The notes beneath the pieces are model-generated. The model saw nothing but the letters and a program-made list of their open reading frames with translations. It was not told where the DNA came from and ran no database searches. Both the position numbers and the translations under genes were made by a program. A stretch of DNA of 64,000 nucleotides from Paenibacillus plantarum (GTDB lineage: Bacteria; Bacillota; Bacilli; Paenibacillales; NBRC-103111): NCBI RefSeq assembly GCF_013141695.1, contig NZ_WHNY01000074.1, forward strand, positions 203,993 to 267,992, in the 5' to 3' direction. Positions 44,665-53,843 of this stretch are shown in pieces; positions within the stretch are counted from its first letter, which is position 1, and every line of letters begins with the position of its first letter.

Positions 44665-44754
44665 TCCGCTACCCTCCACTCTATTTCTCTTCTTTATTGT
44701 AGAGGGAGCAGCTTTTTTCAGATAGCGCTCAAGATACCGAACCTATCACTCAAG

Positions 44755-46485
44755 TTACTTCTTGGGAATAAAAAGACGAACGACAGCTCCTTTTTCCAGT
44801 CCATTTCCAATAAGAAGACGGGCCTCATTGGCATAATAGGCTTGCAGTCTTTGTTTCACATTTTGAATGCCCAAATTCCCGGCATCCCCTGATGCCTGAC
44901 CGCTTGTGACGAACCTTTGCAACGATTGCTCAGAAAACCCATTTCCATTATCTTCAATATGGATCCATAGGCCATTGCTATTATCGGAATGCTCTTCATA
45001 ACATATTATTTTCAAATGAAAACCCTCATCTTGCATCACCATGCCATGGATAATGGCATTTTCAACAAAAGGCTGAAAAATCAAAGAAGGAATAAGCAGG
45101 TCGCCGACATGTCCATTGCATTCGATAGAGAAATCAAAATGCAGGGGAAAACGCATCTTATGAATTTGCAAATAGTGGCCAATGTGCTTCATTTCCTCTG
45201 TGATCGTCACCAATTTTTGTGGGCTTCGCATCATGGAACGGAAGTAATTCATGAGATGAACGATCATCTTCTGAGCCAATTCGGATTTCTTAGTGGCAAT
45301 CAGGTTATAGGCAATGTTTAAAGAATTCAATAAAAAGTGCGGATTGATTTGCAATTGCAGGTGCTTAATTTCAGCCTGTTGCGTTTTAATATGCTCTTCA
45401 TAGACGTTGATTTTCAAAGATGAAATTTCAGCGGACATGGTGTTGAAGGTCTCCGACAGCAAGTCCAGCTCCTTGGAATGACTGGGCGGCATCCTGTATT
45501 GCAGATCCCCCTCTTGAATGCGTCTCATTGCGCGAATAACACGAATGATTGGGTTCACGACGATTTTTTTAAGTAGAACTAAATTGATGATGAGAAAGCA
45601 GCCGATGACAAAGGGCAAGAAGTAGATTAACTTTTGCAGCAAAGAAAGCTGTTTATACACATTTTTCTCTGGTAAGAGAACCGTCATGATCATATTAGAG
45701 ACTTGTGAGTGATTCGTAACTAATAAATACTTATCGGGGATTTCTACCGTGTGGAACGATTTATCCGTTTGGAGAATCTTGCCTGTAAGTTGGTTCAAAA
45801 ATATCGGAGAAATCGTCGTTGCCGTTAACGGTTCCGCCTGGTCAGAGAAGAAAATAATTTGCTCATCCGCGACCAATTGAACCTTATTGGATGGAGCAGC
45901 TAAGCTTTGAATGGGGATAACACTCCCCACATATAGACTCGCCCCTGACTTGACGACATGAATCAAACAAGGAATGCCCGCAACCTTCACGGTTCTCCAT
46001 CCATCCCCCTGCTGCATGAATTGTCCCTCACTGCGCATCCAGTCATACATGAAATCCTCTGTACCTTTATTCTGCGGAATCTGCGATCCGGTAGATCTTG
46101 TCATGACAAGATCTTGCGTTTTGGTCGAATAAATGAATAAGGCACCTAACTCGCTATAGTAGTTAATATCCTTCTCCATCGTAATGGCCGCAGCGATTCG
46201 GGTCATTAAATATTCATCACTCCCGCGAGGCTGCCGTTCCAAGGAAATGACCGCTGGATCTTGGAAGGCCAGCCTGAACATATAGGTATTAATTTCCGAT
46301 AACTTATTGTCAATATGACTCATTTGCCCGCTTAATAGGCTCGAATTCGTTTGGGCAACTTGATCACGAACCAAATTCATCGCATAACTGTTACTGAAAA
46401 ACAACAATAAAAACAAAGGAAGTGAGACCCAGATAATAACGCTTACAAATTTGAAAAAGAGAGAATTCCTGTTCCTGTAATTCAT
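44755..46485 (-). CDS. YesM-family sensor histidine kinase (first pair)
   Basis: A 576-residue membrane sensor. Two helices (about 10-33 and 285-305) flank an extracellular Cache-like sensing domain. A HAMP domain follows (VNPIIRVIRAMRRIQEGDL). The His_kinase domain has the acceptor His in INPHFLLNSLNIAYNL, and the ATPase domain shows PFVENAIIHG and EDNGNGF. YesM kinases answer to extracellular sugars or the importer's binding protein and phosphorylate the partner YesN-type regulator, encoded 20 bases upstream. Confidence 0.92.
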   Translation of the reverse strand: MNYRNRNSLFFKFVSVIIWVSLPLFLLLFFSNSYAMNLVRDQVAQTNSSLLSGQMSHIDNKLSEINTYMFRLAFQDPAVISLERQPRGSDEYLMTRIAAAITMEKDINYYSELGALFIYSTKTQDLVMTRSTGSQIPQNKGTEDFMYDWMRSEGQFMQQGDGWRTVKVAGIPCLIHVVKSGASLYVGSVIPIQSLAAPSNKVQLVADEQIIFFSDQAEPLTATTISPIFLNQLTGKILQTDKSFHTVEIPDKYLLVTNHSQVSNMIMTVLLPEKNVYKQLSLLQKLIYFLPFVIGCFLIINLVLLKKIVVNPIIRVIRAMRRIQEGDLQYRMPPSHSKELDLLSETFNTMSAEISSLKINVYEEHIKTQQAEIKHLQLQINPHFLLNSLNIAYNLIATKKSELAQKMIVHLMNYFRSMMRSPQKLVTITEEMKHIGHYLQIHKMRFPLHFDFSIECNGHVGDLLIPSLIFQPFVENAIIHGMVMQDEGFHLKIICYEEHSDNSNGLWIHIEDNGNGFSEQSLQRFVTSGQASGDAGNLGIQNVKQRLQAYYANEARLLIGNGLEKGAVVRLFIPKK

Positions 46486-46505
46486 TCGCCTCTCACCCCA
46501 GTATG

Positions 46506-47780
46506 TTAATTGTTCAATTTCCTAAATTCATGCGGCGTCATCCCATGGGCGCGTTTAAACATTTTCGAAAAGTGAGAAAAATGCGTATAGCCCAAAGAAA
46601 CGGCAATTTGACTGATGGTAGCATCTGTCCCAGTTAACAATTCCTTAGCCATCTTCAGCCGTTCGAATGTTATGAAATCGGTGAGTGTTTCTCCTGTTTC
46701 TTTCTTAAAAAAACGAGACAAATACGCTGGGTTTAAATGAACAGACGCCGCTACATCTTCGCGGGTTATTTCCGCGGTCAAGTGCTCTTTGATATAGGTC
46801 TTCACCATTTCAATCATCGTTTTTTCGCTTTTGCGTCCAAATTGCCTCTGGTACATAAAGGCCTGCTTGGACAGGCTGACATTGTTACTTTCCATAGCAA
46901 TCAAATCTTGATAAACACGGTATAAGTCCTGAATAGGCGCCCAATGTCCGATGTAACAAGATATATGGCAATAAAAATGCTCATTGCATGCTCGAATAAA
47001 GGTTTCACATCTCAGACGCCAGTCCTCCAAGGAGATCGGCTCGCTTCCATCCGAGTAGATGAAGATCACATTGATGCCGGAATGATCCTGCAAAGCAAGT
47101 CCATTATCCTGCCCGACGACCAGTTCCGCTGCTGCGTTTCGAATCGCATACTCAAGGACTTCCTCATCTCTGGAACTGAATTCTCGCTGCCACTTTTCTA
47201 CACTAATCAGGATTGGCAGGATCATAAAGTTGTCAGAGGTAGTCAACCCGACTTCTTGCAACTCACCTGCCATCTTTATCGGATCATTGGAGATACGCTC
47301 ATCCAAATAGTCTTGCCAAATCCGTTCAATTAACAGCGGTTTTTTGACCTCCCACAGCGGATAGAACTTTTCATACGTCTCTTTGATCTCTTCAAACCCC
47401 AACTCTTTTCTGCGGATTTCCAATGCTTTCACAATAATTTCTTCCAATTCTGAGAAATTGACTGGCTTAACGATATAATCAAATACGCCTAATTGAAGCG
47501 CCTTTTTCGCATAATCAAATTCCGAATGACAAGTAAGAAACACGACAACCATGGAAGGATAGACCGATTTGACCCACTCCATCAATTGCAGCCCATTGCC
47601 ATTTGGCATCTCTATGTCGCAAATCATGATATCAATTGGATGTTCGGTTATGATTTTTTGGGCCATGTCGATATTATAGGCTTCAAAAACCTCTGTAAAC
47701 CCCAAGGATTGCCATGCTAAGTTATACTTAAGTCCCTCAATGGCATAGATTTCATCGTCAACAAGCAAGATACGGCTCAC
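46506..47780 (-). CDS. YesN-family AraC-type response regulator (first pair)
   Basis: A 424-residue regulator. The receiver domain (1-125) has acidic pocket VDDE, phospho-acceptor Asp in MICDIEMPNGNG and Lys in YIVKPVNF. A long linker domain of about 190 residues follows. The AraC DNA-binding domain (about 320-424) shows NPAYLSRFFKKETGETLTDF and SHFSKMFKRAHGMTPHEFR. It would activate the downstream importer and hydrolase genes. The start codon is GTG with GGGGG ten bases upstream. It heads the 34.6-47.8 kb polysaccharide locus. Confidence 0.93.
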   Translation of the reverse strand: MSRILLVDDEIYAIEGLKYNLAWQSLGFTEVFEAYNIDMAQKIITEHPIDIMICDIEMPNGNGLQLMEWVKSVYPSMVVVFLTCHSEFDYAKKALQLGVFDYIVKPVNFSELEEIIVKALEIRRKELGFEEIKETYEKFYPLWEVKKPLLIERIWQDYLDERISNDPIKMAGELQEVGLTTSDNFMILPILISVEKWQREFSSRDEEVLEYAIRNAAAELVVGQDNGLALQDHSGINVIFIYSDGSEPISLEDWRLRCETFIRACNEHFYCHISCYIGHWAPIQDLYRVYQDLIAMESNNVSLSKQAFMYQRQFGRKSEKTMIEMVKTYIKEHLTAEITREDVAASVHLNPAYLSRFFKKETGETLTDFITFERLKMAKELLTGTDATISQIAVSLGYTHFSHFSKMFKRAHGMTPHEFRKLNN

Positions 47781-47840
47781 TGTGAAAGTCCCCCTTTATG
47801 TAAATAATGATTATGTTTAATTAGACTGAAATAAACATGA

Positions 47841-47869
47841 GTATAGCATGACAGGCTCCGCTGGTGAAT
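47841..47869 (-). promoter_or_regulatory. Predicted promoter of the polysaccharide-locus regulator
   Basis: On the minus strand, TTCACC (-35, 47864-47869) and TATACT (-10, 47841-47846) are spaced by 17 bases, about 60 bases upstream of the GTG start. The -35 is weak. Confidence 0.5.
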
Positions 47870-47877
47870 GAACGCGC

Positions 47878-47917
47878 AAAAAAAAACAGCAGATCGGCTC
47901 ATTCCCCCGCTCTGCTG
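47878..47917 (-). terminator. Terminator of the second importer/YesMN operon
   Basis: On the minus strand, CAGCAGA-GCGG...CCG-ATCTGCTG forms the stem, followed by nine T. It lies 19 bases after the second sensor kinase stop and insulates the next operon. Confidence 0.9.
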
Positions 47918-47935
47918 CACCTCATTATGATCCTG

Positions 47936-49642
47936 CTATCTCAGCGTCGGAATGACAACCGTTACGGTCGTTCCCACACCCTTTTCGCTTGCTATGGTAA
48001 GGCCATAATCCCCGCCAAAATATAGCCGAATTCGCTCTTGCACATTGCGCAGCCCATACCCGCCGCCTTCCGCATGGAGCAAACGATCCTGCACCGCAGC
48101 TTCCATGCCTTTGCCGTTATCTTGCACAGTAAAATGGATCTCATCCCCCACAAATTCAACACCAATGCGAAGAAGCTTGCTTCCCTCTTCCTTCTCATCC
48201 AGTCCGTGAATGATCGCATTCTCGACAATCGGCTGCAAAATGAAATTAACCGTCTCACAATCATAGGCTGATTCGTCGATCTCATAGATGACTTCGAATT
48301 CATCGTCATGCATGATGAGCTGTATCGCCAGATATGCTTGGATATTGCCGATTTCATCCCGAATGCGTATGAGGTGATTGCCTTTGTTCAAGCTCGTCCG
48401 ATAAAATTTAGACAACGCATTGGCGACTACGCTGATGTCCATCGCATCCCGTTGTACGGCCTTCCAGTTAATAATGGACAAGGTATTATACAAGAAATGC
48501 GGCGAAATCTGTGCCTGGAGCGCCTTCAGTTCTGCTTCTTTTTCCAGCATGCGTGCTTGGACTGCTTCCTGAATCGAATCTTGAACTTTCTTCACCATGT
48601 CGGCAAAGCTCTGCGTCAATTGCCCAATTTCGTCTGTCGCATTAGCGACTATCGGCACATCAAAGTTACCATTCTCCACGATGCTGATCTTCTTTTTCAA
48701 GGCATGAATCGGCCGCACCAAGGTTCGCGAGAACAACCAAATGATACATAACAGAACCAACATACAAATCAGAATAATGGAAGCCGTCGCTTTCAAAATA
48801 TCCTTCGTATCCACAATCATGCTCGTCGTCGGCATAAAATACGTGAAGGTCCAACCCGAATTCATCAGCGAGCTGCGCGTCATCAAATATTCTTTGCCCT
48901 GCATACGGAACTGCCCTTCAGCTTGAGCTGCAATGTCTCCTAGCGCTTTTTCGCTTAAGGAGGAAGCTGCCTCCCCCGCATAAATCACTTGCTGCTTACT
49001 GTCCGTAATCAGGATACCGTACTCACCATCGTAGACTTGGTCGAGCTTCTCGAACATTTTATCGTAATCGATCTTCACGTACAAAACACCAGCAAATGTG
49101 GTATTATCACTTTTCTGAATGTTATGCGTAGCGAAAAGCACCTGTTGCTGCTGATCATAGTACCACTGCGTCTTACTTACTTTCCTCGCCTCTTCATACC
49201 ACGCAGTATTTCGGACAGCCTCGCTGGGATAGATGAAGTTGCCGATCTGTTTGCCCGTATAATCCGAGTAAAAGAGAACGTCTTTCATCTCCCGATTAAT
49301 GTTGATGTAATACCAAATCGTCGGCTCGATGTTGTCGTTAAGCTCTTTGGTATAACTGAGAATATCCGGTAGCTCGGAGCCTGTTACCTTTTTCACAATA
49401 GGATTAAACACCATGAAAGAAATGAAATTCCCTGACTTCTCCATCTTCTGATCTAAGTTAAGAGCCGTCTGACTAACCGTGTGGTTCATACCAATCATGA
49501 GCTGTTTTTTCAGGTACCCTTTGGACGATTGATACGCATAGATCCCCAAAGCGAGAATCGGGATAATAATCACGACGAGGTACGTAATAATGAGTTTCTT
49601 CCTGACCGTGCTGTTGCGAAAATAGGCGAGAAGATGTTTCAC
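47936..49642 (-). CDS. YesM-family sensor histidine kinase (second pair)
   Basis: A 568-residue membrane kinase. An N-terminal helix (about 13-33) and a second near 280-305 enclose a Cache-like extracellular domain. A HAMP domain with KKISIVENGNFDVPI follows. The acceptor histidine is in ISPHFLYNTLSIINW, and the ATPase domain has PIVENAIIHG and QDNGKGM. The GTG start has AAGGTG upstream. Its gene overlaps the response regulator gene by four bases, a usual YesN-YesM coupling, and ends the operon. Confidence 0.92.
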   Translation of the reverse strand: MKHLLAYFRNSTVRKKLIITYLVVIIIPILALGIYAYQSSKGYLKKQLMIGMNHTVSQTALNLDQKMEKSGNFISFMVFNPIVKKVTGSELPDILSYTKELNDNIEPTIWYYININREMKDVLFYSDYTGKQIGNFIYPSEAVRNTAWYEEARKVSKTQWYYDQQQQVLFATHNIQKSDNTTFAGVLYVKIDYDKMFEKLDQVYDGEYGILITDSKQQVIYAGEAASSLSEKALGDIAAQAEGQFRMQGKEYLMTRSSLMNSGWTFTYFMPTTSMIVDTKDILKATASIILICMLVLLCIIWLFSRTLVRPIHALKKKISIVENGNFDVPIVANATDEIGQLTQSFADMVKKVQDSIQEAVQARMLEKEAELKALQAQISPHFLYNTLSIINWKAVQRDAMDISVVANALSKFYRTSLNKGNHLIRIRDEIGNIQAYLAIQLIMHDDEFEVIYEIDESAYDCETVNFILQPIVENAIIHGLDEKEEGSKLLRIGVEFVGDEIHFTVQDNGKGMEAAVQDRLLHAEGGGYGLRNVQERIRLYFGGDYGLTIASEKGVGTTVTVVIPTLR

Positions 49643-50463
49643 GGCAGACGCACCTTTTCCCTATATTGCTTAGGTGTGATGCCGAAGCTCTGTTTGAATG
49701 TCAGGCCGAAATAAGACATATCCGAGAACCCGACCATTTTATACACATCGTTAATCTTATAATTGCTTTGATCAAGCAGATATTTCGCCTTCTCCATCCG
49801 GTACTGTGTAATATATTTAACGACACTGACGCCAGTCGCTTTTTTGAACGTATGGCTGAGATAGCTGGCGGATAAATGAACGCTTTTGGACAAATAATCC
49901 AAGCTCAGATCTTTCTCGTATTCCTTCTCAATAATGCGCAGTACATCTTCGATTGCTCGTTTGCGGGAATCTGCATCCGGATCATCCGCATGGTCTTGAA
50001 TCAGGTTGCGCAGCCGTTTCTCTTGCTGGTACACGAGTCCTGCTTCATAAACCTGCTGCCAATCCTCCTGTTGCCGCTTAGCCGACTCTTCCTCTTGCAA
50101 CTGCTGAATGACAGCAGCTATGACCGAACGAAATTCTTCCGGCTCAATAGGCTTGAGCAAATAGTTCGACACCTGCAGGGAGATCGCTGTTTTCGCATAG
50201 TCGAATTCCCCATGTCCACTCAGAATCAGAATTTTGAGCTGAGGCTTCAGCGCCCTAGCTTCTCGAGCCAGTTGCAGCCCGTCCATGAAGGGCATTTTGA
50301 TATCCGTGAGCAGCACGTCCATGTCGTGTGCTTGGAGTAACTCCAAAGCAGCCCTGCCGTGTTTCGCCTCCAGTATGTCAAATGGGAAAGCGTACTTAGC
50401 CATCAGGAACTTGATCCCTTCCCGCTCAATCTTGTCATCATCTGCGATTAGTATGCGGAACAT
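49639..50463 (-). CDS. YesN-family AraC-type response regulator (second pair)
   Basis: A regulator of about 274 residues. The receiver domain has ILIADDD, phospho-acceptor Asp in VLLTDIKMPFMDG and Lys in YLLKPIEP. The AraC domain at the C-terminus shows SASYLSHTFKKATGVSVVKY and SYFGLTFKQSFGITPKQYR. It is short, with a small linker, unlike the first YesN-type protein (424 residues). ATG 50463 is preceded by a GGGGGG run. It presumably controls the importer genes just upstream. Confidence 0.92.
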   Translation of the reverse strand: MFRILIADDDKIEREGIKFLMAKYAFPFDILEAKHGRAALELLQAHDMDVLLTDIKMPFMDGLQLAREARALKPQLKILILSGHGEFDYAKTAISLQVSNYLLKPIEPEEFRSVIAAVIQQLQEEESAKRQQEDWQQVYEAGLVYQQEKRLRNLIQDHADDPDADSRKRAIEDVLRIIEKEYEKDLSLDYLSKSVHLSASYLSHTFKKATGVSVVKYITQYRMEKAKYLLDQSNYKINDVYKMVGFSDMSYFGLTFKQSFGITPKQYREKVRLP

Positions 50464-50547
50464 GTGAAATCCCCCCTGCTTCCATTTTATCAAACAGGAT
50501 CAACAGCGTACATAAGGCAAACGTCAAACCGTTCGCAATCTTCCTTC

Positions 50548-51393
50548 CTATCCCTTCAACGCCCCGGCCGCCACGCCTTTAATCATGTACTTCTGCATCA
50601 GCAGATAGAACACTAGGAGTGGTGCTACACCTAGAAGCAGCATCGGGAACAAGCTAGTCCAATCCACCGAAAACTGCCCGATATTCCGAAACACTTCCAG
50701 CAAAATAACGTTGTTTTCACGCGACTGCAGGAACAGCAGCGGATTCATAAAATCGTTCCACACATTCAACGTTGTAACAATCGCGACAGTCGCAATCACC
50801 GGCGTTAGCAGTGGAAAAGCAATACGCCAAAACGTCGCCTGCACCGAGCACCCATCGATAAAAGCAGCTTCCTCTAACTCCAGCGGCACAGAAGTGCTGA
50901 TAAAGCTGTGAAACAAAAATATCGCAATGACACAGCCGTTCCCAATGTTCACCACAATGACGGCCAAGAGGTTATCCATCAGCCCTAGGCTGTTAATTAG
51001 CTTATATAGACTAACCAGTCCCATTTGAAACGGAACCATCATACCTGCTAGAAATAAGTAGAAAATAAACTTGTTCAACGCATGCGCTCTCCTTGCTAAC
51101 GCGTACGCCGCCATGGAAGAAAGCAAAATAATTCCAACGACGGATACCCCCGTCACAATGAGCGTATTGAGAAAGACGCGCGGGAATCTCATCGTTTTCC
51201 AAGCTAAGATATAATTATCTACGTTAAAATGAGTAGGCAAAGACAACGGACTGAACGTTGCTTCATCCGGTGTTTTGAAGGTCGTAACGATCAGATAATA
51301 CACGGGGATGAAGAATAAAGCCGCAATGACAATCAACAGCACTTCGAAAGAGCCGTTAACGACCCGCTCGCGGGAGGATAGTTTCATGTTCAT
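50548..51393 (-). CDS. Sugar ABC transporter permease, AraQ/MalG type
   Basis: A permease of about 281 residues with six helices. The EAA loop motif is EEAAFIDGCSVQATFWRIAFPLLTP. C-terminal MIKGVAAGALKG fits the group. ATG 51393 has GGGGGA about ten bases before it and overlaps the stop of the upstream permease by four bases (ATGA). It belongs to the binding protein-permease-permease-YesN-YesM operon. Confidence 0.9.
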   Translation of the reverse strand: MNMKLSSRERVVNGSFEVLLIVIAALFFIPVYYLIVTTFKTPDEATFSPLSLPTHFNVDNYILAWKTMRFPRVFLNTLIVTGVSVVGIILLSSMAAYALARRAHALNKFIFYLFLAGMMVPFQMGLVSLYKLINSLGLMDNLLAVIVVNIGNGCVIAIFLFHSFISTSVPLELEEAAFIDGCSVQATFWRIAFPLLTPVIATVAIVTTLNVWNDFMNPLLFLQSRENNVILLEVFRNIGQFSVDWTSLFPMLLLGVAPLLVFYLLMQKYMIKGVAAGALKG

Positions 51394-52349
51394 TGAATTT
51401 GTTTCCCCCATTTCCCAAGTACGCGCATCATGACTGTCGTGATCAACATAACAACAACGAAGAATACAACACCTGATGCAGCCCCCTTACTATAAAAACC
51501 TTCATTGAAAGACGTCTTGATATAAGCCGTCATAATCGTCTGCGTCGCATTGCCCGGGCCCCCGTCAGTGAGGGCAAGAATGATATCGAACACTTTAAGT
51601 CCACCAATCATAGCTGTAACGGCTACGACATTAACGGATGGCTGCATAAGTGGCAGTGTCACCTTCCAGAACTGCTTCCACGATGAGGCACCGTCGATAT
51701 CAGCAGCTTCATACAAATCCTTCGGAATACTTTGCAGATTGGCCAGAAAAATAACCATGGCCCACCCCGTCCACTGCCACAACTGCGTGACAACAACCGA
51801 ATAGAGCGCTAGATCGGCATCGCCGAGGAAATTAATTTTTGCTAAACCAAGTGCAGTCAAACCATTGTTGATTAGGCCGAAATCTGACGTCGACATCAAA
51901 TAATTCCATAGAAATCCAATAATCAGCGGGCTGAAAACCGCAGGAAGGAAAAATACGGATCGCAACACATTACGCGTGAGCAGCTTACGATCTAGAAAAA
52001 CAGCCAGTACAAGGCCAAAAGCCGTTTGAAATACCGTCATTAATAGGGCATAAATGAGTGAGTTTTTAAAACCTGCGAGCAGCAAATCATTATTGAAAAT
52101 ACTCTCGTAATTTTTGAAACCTACGAAGCTCAAGTTAGTCATTTTGGAAATTGAGTAATCCGTCACACTATAATAGAACATCGATAGAAACGGATACACG
52201 GCGAACACGAGATAGAACACAAGCGCAGGCAGGATCAGCATGCCATAGTTCAATTCTCTTCGCAGCAGTTTCAGTCGCACAGCCATCCACCCCTCTAGAA
52301 AACGTACGGCAGCCACTTGGTGTTGCCAAAGGACCGCCGTAGGTTTCAA
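51390..52349 (-). CDS. Sugar ABC transporter permease, UgpA/LacF type
   Basis: A permease of up to 319 residues with six helices. FAVYPFLSMFYYSVTDYSI is the usual first helix and loop. The EAA motif reads YEAADIDGASSWKQFWKVTLPL. The start is uncertain: TTG at 52349 has AAGGT nine bases before; ATG at 52286 has GAGGGG but only three bases spacing. It pairs with the permease gene downstream. Confidence 0.88.
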   Translation of the reverse strand: MKPTAVLWQHQVAAVRFLEGWMAVRLKLLRRELNYGMLILPALVFYLVFAVYPFLSMFYYSVTDYSISKMTNLSFVGFKNYESIFNNDLLLAGFKNSLIYALLMTVFQTAFGLVLAVFLDRKLLTRNVLRSVFFLPAVFSPLIIGFLWNYLMSTSDFGLINNGLTALGLAKINFLGDADLALYSVVVTQLWQWTGWAMVIFLANLQSIPKDLYEAADIDGASSWKQFWKVTLPLMQPSVNVVAVTAMIGGLKVFDIILALTDGGPGNATQTIMTAYIKTSFNEGFYSKGAASGVVFFVVVMLITTVMMRVLGKWGKQIQ

Positions 52350-52368
52350 TATGAAATTACCTTGTTAT

Positions 52369-53649
52369 TTATTTCTTCATTAACTCAGCAGTCTTCTTAT
52401 CTGTCGCTTTAAGTGTTTGGCTGACATCACTTTTCCCACCAAGCAGCTCTTGGAAGTGTTTCCCATAATCCTCAATAATGGACTGTGCGTTGTCACCCCA
52501 ATTGTTCCACGGCGCGTATACGTTGCCCGCTTTGAAGGTCGCTTTTACACTCTCGTATTCGCTAGGCATCTCAAATTCGACACCCTTCAAGTAGCTGCTG
52601 CCGCCCTTGTTATCATTCCAGAAAGCCTTCTGTCCCTCCGGTGTGGAGATCAAATCCAGTACCTGCTTCACAGCATCCGCGTTCTTCGACTTACTGTTAG
52701 CAGCAAAGCCTACACCTGGGCCTCCAATTAACCAGCCTGCTCCTGGCGTGGAGCCATAGAACGGGAACATATCAACTTTGATATTCGGATTCTTTTTCTT
52801 AATAGCTTCCATCGCCCATGGTCCAGACTCCCACATTGCAGCCTTGCCTGTCGCGAATTCATCCAGCGCTTGATCATAGTCGACACCCAGCATATCCTGT
52901 GTGATGTAGCCTTGCTTGATTAGCTCTGTCCATTTCTCTAGTGCACTGTTCCAGCTGCCCTCGAGCGTTTTCTGACCTAAACCGTATTGCACATCGAAGG
53001 TTTTGTTCTCTGGTTTAGACAAGAAGTCGTTCATGACAAGGCCCATCGAAGACTTCATCATCGGCTCCCAGGACTTGGCCCCCATGGCTTGCGGCTTCAC
53101 GCCATTCTTTTTCAATGACTCGTGCAATTTCAATTCCTCATCGAACGTTGTTGGCGGTTTCAAGCCGTATTTGTCAAATATCTCTTTGTTATAGAAAATC
53201 CCCTCAAACCAGCTAATCCCAGGCAGTGCATACAGTTTACCGTCTGTTGTATAGACATTTTTCCCTGCTTCATTGTAACGATCCGCGAGCGAGTTCAAAT
53301 CTGCCAAATAACCCAATTTTGCATACTTGGCACTGGTCGGTGGACTTACCGAAATGATGTCTGGACCTGATTGAGCAGCTAACTGGGTAGCTACGATGTT
53401 ATCAAACTGCTTATTATCGATAAATTGGTACTCGAGTTCAATATTCGGAAGCTTTTGCTTAATCAAATCTAACAGCGACTTCACGCTATCCTCTTTGTTC
53501 CAGTAAGCCATTCTCACTTTCACTTTCTCTTGCTTGGCGACTGGTGTTGCGGACGCATTGGTATCGCTTGCATTTTGGCTTGCACAACCTGTGAGCGCCA
53601 TGGAAGCTGCCAAACCTACAGATACAAGCATCGTCGATATTTTTTTCAT
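52369..53649 (-). CDS. Sugar ABC transporter binding lipoprotein (second importer)
   Basis: A 426-residue extracellular binding protein. The signal peptide has lipobox ALTGCASQ. The body has VKVRMAYWNKEDSV, DIISVSPPTSAKYAKLGYL and ALPGISWFEGIFYNKEIFDKYGL, typical of family 1 sugar-binding proteins. The ligand is unknown. It heads the operon, has a good GGGAGGG ribosome binding site, and has a palindrome (GAACCGGTTC, 53689-53698) just upstream. Confidence 0.9.
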   Translation of the reverse strand: MKKISTMLVSVGLAASMALTGCASQNASDTNASATPVAKQEKVKVRMAYWNKEDSVKSLLDLIKQKLPNIELEYQFIDNKQFDNIVATQLAAQSGPDIISVSPPTSAKYAKLGYLADLNSLADRYNEAGKNVYTTDGKLYALPGISWFEGIFYNKEIFDKYGLKPPTTFDEELKLHESLKKNGVKPQAMGAKSWEPMMKSSMGLVMNDFLSKPENKTFDVQYGLGQKTLEGSWNSALEKWTELIKQGYITQDMLGVDYDQALDEFATGKAAMWESGPWAMEAIKKKNPNIKVDMFPFYGSTPGAGWLIGGPGVGFAANSKSKNADAVKQVLDLISTPEGQKAFWNDNKGGSSYLKGVEFEMPSEYESVKATFKAGNVYAPWNNWGDNAQSIIEDYGKHFQELLGGKSDVSQTLKATDKKTAELMKK

Positions 53650-53688
53650 CGGATGACCCTCCCGTTATATGCTGATTAATGATTGTTC

Positions 53689-53712
53689 GAACCGGTTCTG
53701 ATACTCAGTATA
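53689..53712 (-). promoter_or_regulatory. Predicted promoter and palindrome of the second importer operon
   Basis: On the minus strand, TATACT (-10, 53707-53712) has a poor -35, as expected for an activator-dependent promoter. A perfect 10-bp palindrome GAACCGGTTC lies at 53689-53698, at or just after the predicted transcription start, where it could serve as an operator for a LacI-type repressor. It resembles the centre of the mal operator. Confidence 0.4.
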
Positions 53713-53843
53713 TCGGAAGGTGGGCGTGCACAATATCTAAGATTTTTTGGAATGCTATGAGAAAATAACTTTACTTTTTTGAGGGCCGCTGCATCCTAAA
53801 TCAATAAGTTACGTATACGATGTAGAAAGGAGTTGTGCATAGC

